NCBI GenBank assembly: GCA_050330975.1
Contig: JBHJHK010000025.1
Span: 1 to 44,647, forward strand
From: JBHJHK01 sp050330975
GTDB taxonomy: Bacteria; Pseudomonadota; Gammaproteobacteria; Competibacterales; Competibacteraceae
Length of the DNA: 44,647 bases
Direction: 5' to 3'
In this document: positions 43,831 through 44,647 of the stretch, piece after piece
Numbering within the stretch: position 1 is the first letter of the stretch
Layout: each line of letters opens with the position of its first letter
Translations under genes and position numbers: made by a program
The notes under the pieces: model-generated
Told to the model about the DNA's origin: nothing
Databases searched by the model: none
Seen by the model: only the letters and a program-made list of their open reading frames with translations

Positions 43831-44647
43831 GCCAATTCCCGAGCCAGGCGAAAGCCCACCAGGCCATCGGCCACCTGGGCGCGGCGGTGGAGCCGGCAGG
43901 CGGCCCGCAGTTGGGCCGGGGGGGAACTCCAGCCGCCGCCGCGAAAGATCCGCCGCTCGCCGCCGTCGTCCAGCAGGGGATCTCGGTCTGGCAGCCCCCG
44001 GGGGTCGGCGCAGTAGTTATCCGCCACCCACTCGCCGACGTTGCCGTGGACTTGGTGCAATCCCCAGGGGTTGGGGTCAAAGGCGCTGACCACCCGGGGT
44101 TGGCCGTCCAGGGGGCTCTGACCGTAGTGGGCAACGCTGGGGCTCGCCGTGGCCCCCCACCAAAAGGCCGTGGCGGCGCCGGCGCGGCAGGCGTATTCCC
44201 ACTCGGCCTCCGTGGGCAGGCGGTAGGGTTGGCCGGTCTGCTCGCTGAGCCAGTGGGCATAGGCGACGGCGTCGAACCAGCTGACCCCCGTCACCGGCCA
44301 GCGTCCGTCTCCTGACTCGGGGGGCGAAGGCCGCCCGATGGCCCGACAGTAGGCGTTGTACTCTTCCCGGGTCACGGCGAAGCGCCCCAGGGCCACGGGC
44401 CTAGACAGGGTCACGGTCCGGGGTCGCTCGTCGTCCCGACGCCCGACCTCGGCTTGGGGGGAGCCCATGATAAAGCGCCCCGGGGGAATCACCACCAGCC
44501 ACGGCGTCGACAGGCGACCCCGGCGGACCGGATCGCGAAACCAGGGCTCGGTGAAGCCCAGCACCTGGGCGGCGTGGCGCTGGCGCGCCGCCACCCGCTC
44601 CGGCGGCCAGCCGGTGAGGAGGTCCTCGGCGGCGGGCAACGCCGTGG
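43827..44647 (-). CDS. SUMF1/formylglycine-generating-enzyme-like protein, 5' end outside the window
   Basis: At least 270 residues of a SUMF1 domain; the frame is open to the window edge, so the N terminus is probably missing (TTG 44639 is the only start candidate inside). The visible part has STPWLVVIPPGRFIMGSP, ALGRFAVTREEYNAYCRA, VTGVSWFDAVAYAHWLSEQT, YRLPTEAEWEYACRAG, VHGNVGEWVADNYCAD and RIFRGGGWSSPPAQLRAACR. The paired active-site cysteines of true FGE are not in their usual place after RGGSW, so it may not make formylglycine. Clearly related to the SUMF1 half of the fusion at 39930. If the unseen upstream part is also a kinase domain, it would be a full paralogue. Confidence 0.85.
   Translation of the reverse strand, partial: TALPAAEDLLTGWPPERVAARQRHAAQVLGFTEPWFRDPVRRGRLSTPWLVVIPPGRFIMGSPQAEVGRRDDERPRTVTLSRPVALGRFAVTREEYNAYCRAIGRPSPPESGDGRWPVTGVSWFDAVAYAHWLSEQTGQPYRLPTEAEWEYACRAGAATAFWWGATASPSVAHYGQSPLDGQPRVVSAFDPNPWGLHQVHGNVGEWVADNYCADPRGLPDRDPLLDDGGERRIFRGGGWSSPPAQLRAACRLHRRAQVADGLVGFRLARELA

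Overview
The window reads as a GC-rich (about 65%) gammaproteobacterial chromosome. Evidence for this is the type IV pilus-type chemosensory operon (PilH/PilI/PilJ/ChpA relatives), LpxH, RlmJ, the ppiB-ppiA-lpxH/cysS neighbourhood, OxyR/KatG and a possible VPLPA/PEP-CTERM sorting tail. A purple-sulfur-bacterium-like (Chromatiales) lineage is my best guess, but no rRNA or species marker is present. No phage, IS transposase, integrase or CRISPR array was seen.

Layout. 1-650: a broken family-2 glycosyltransferase ended by a 52-bp tandem duplication. 650-2060: nudF and mazG, overlapping housecleaning pyrophosphatases. 2233-11487: a seven-gene chemosensory operon (two response regulators, CheW, a secreted Cache-type protein, a secreted ABC-type binding protein, a PilJ-like chemoreceptor, a large ChpA/CheA hybrid kinase). 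The two secreted sensors inside a Pil-Chp type operon are its unusual feature. 11543-15037 (minus): an RNA methyltransferase gene split by an in-frame amber codon, an aminotransferase, and an exported PQQ-type sugar dehydrogenase. 15237-17384: two exported proteins (DUF3500 and a Tat-exported metallo-beta-lactamase-fold hydrolase). They are followed by 750 bp of AT-richer scar tissue with a decayed copy of the second gene's leader and a palindromic repeat. 18140-20646: an rSAM/selenodomain-associated type glycosyltransferase, tRNA-Ala(CGC), an orphan sorting-signal tail, rlmJ and a GtrA protein. 20786-25666 (minus): an ABC-2/GldG/DUF4340 cassette with a clear terminator. 25879-29495 (minus): EamA permease, glutamine cyclotransferase, lpxH, ppiA, ppiB. 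29672-31316: cysS, then tRNA-Pro(TGG) and tRNA-Arg(TCT).

31351-34751 looks accessory: lower GC, a LysR regulator, a truncated MFS transporter, 500 bp with no convincing gene, and a secreted beta/gamma-crystallin protein with a duplicated C-terminal module. 34977-38303 is the divergent oxyR/katG peroxide-defence pair. 38466-44647 holds an FHA protein, a degenerate kinase fused to a SUMF1/formylglycine-generating-enzyme-like domain, an HpxZ-like SnoaL protein, a DUF4403 protein and a second SUMF1-like protein that runs off the window edge.

The two best candidates for something not yet described are the chemosensory operon with built-in periplasmic sensors and the FHA / SHOCT-pseudokinase-SUMF1 / SUMF1 neighbourhood. 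All calls are from reading the sequence; no database search was run.
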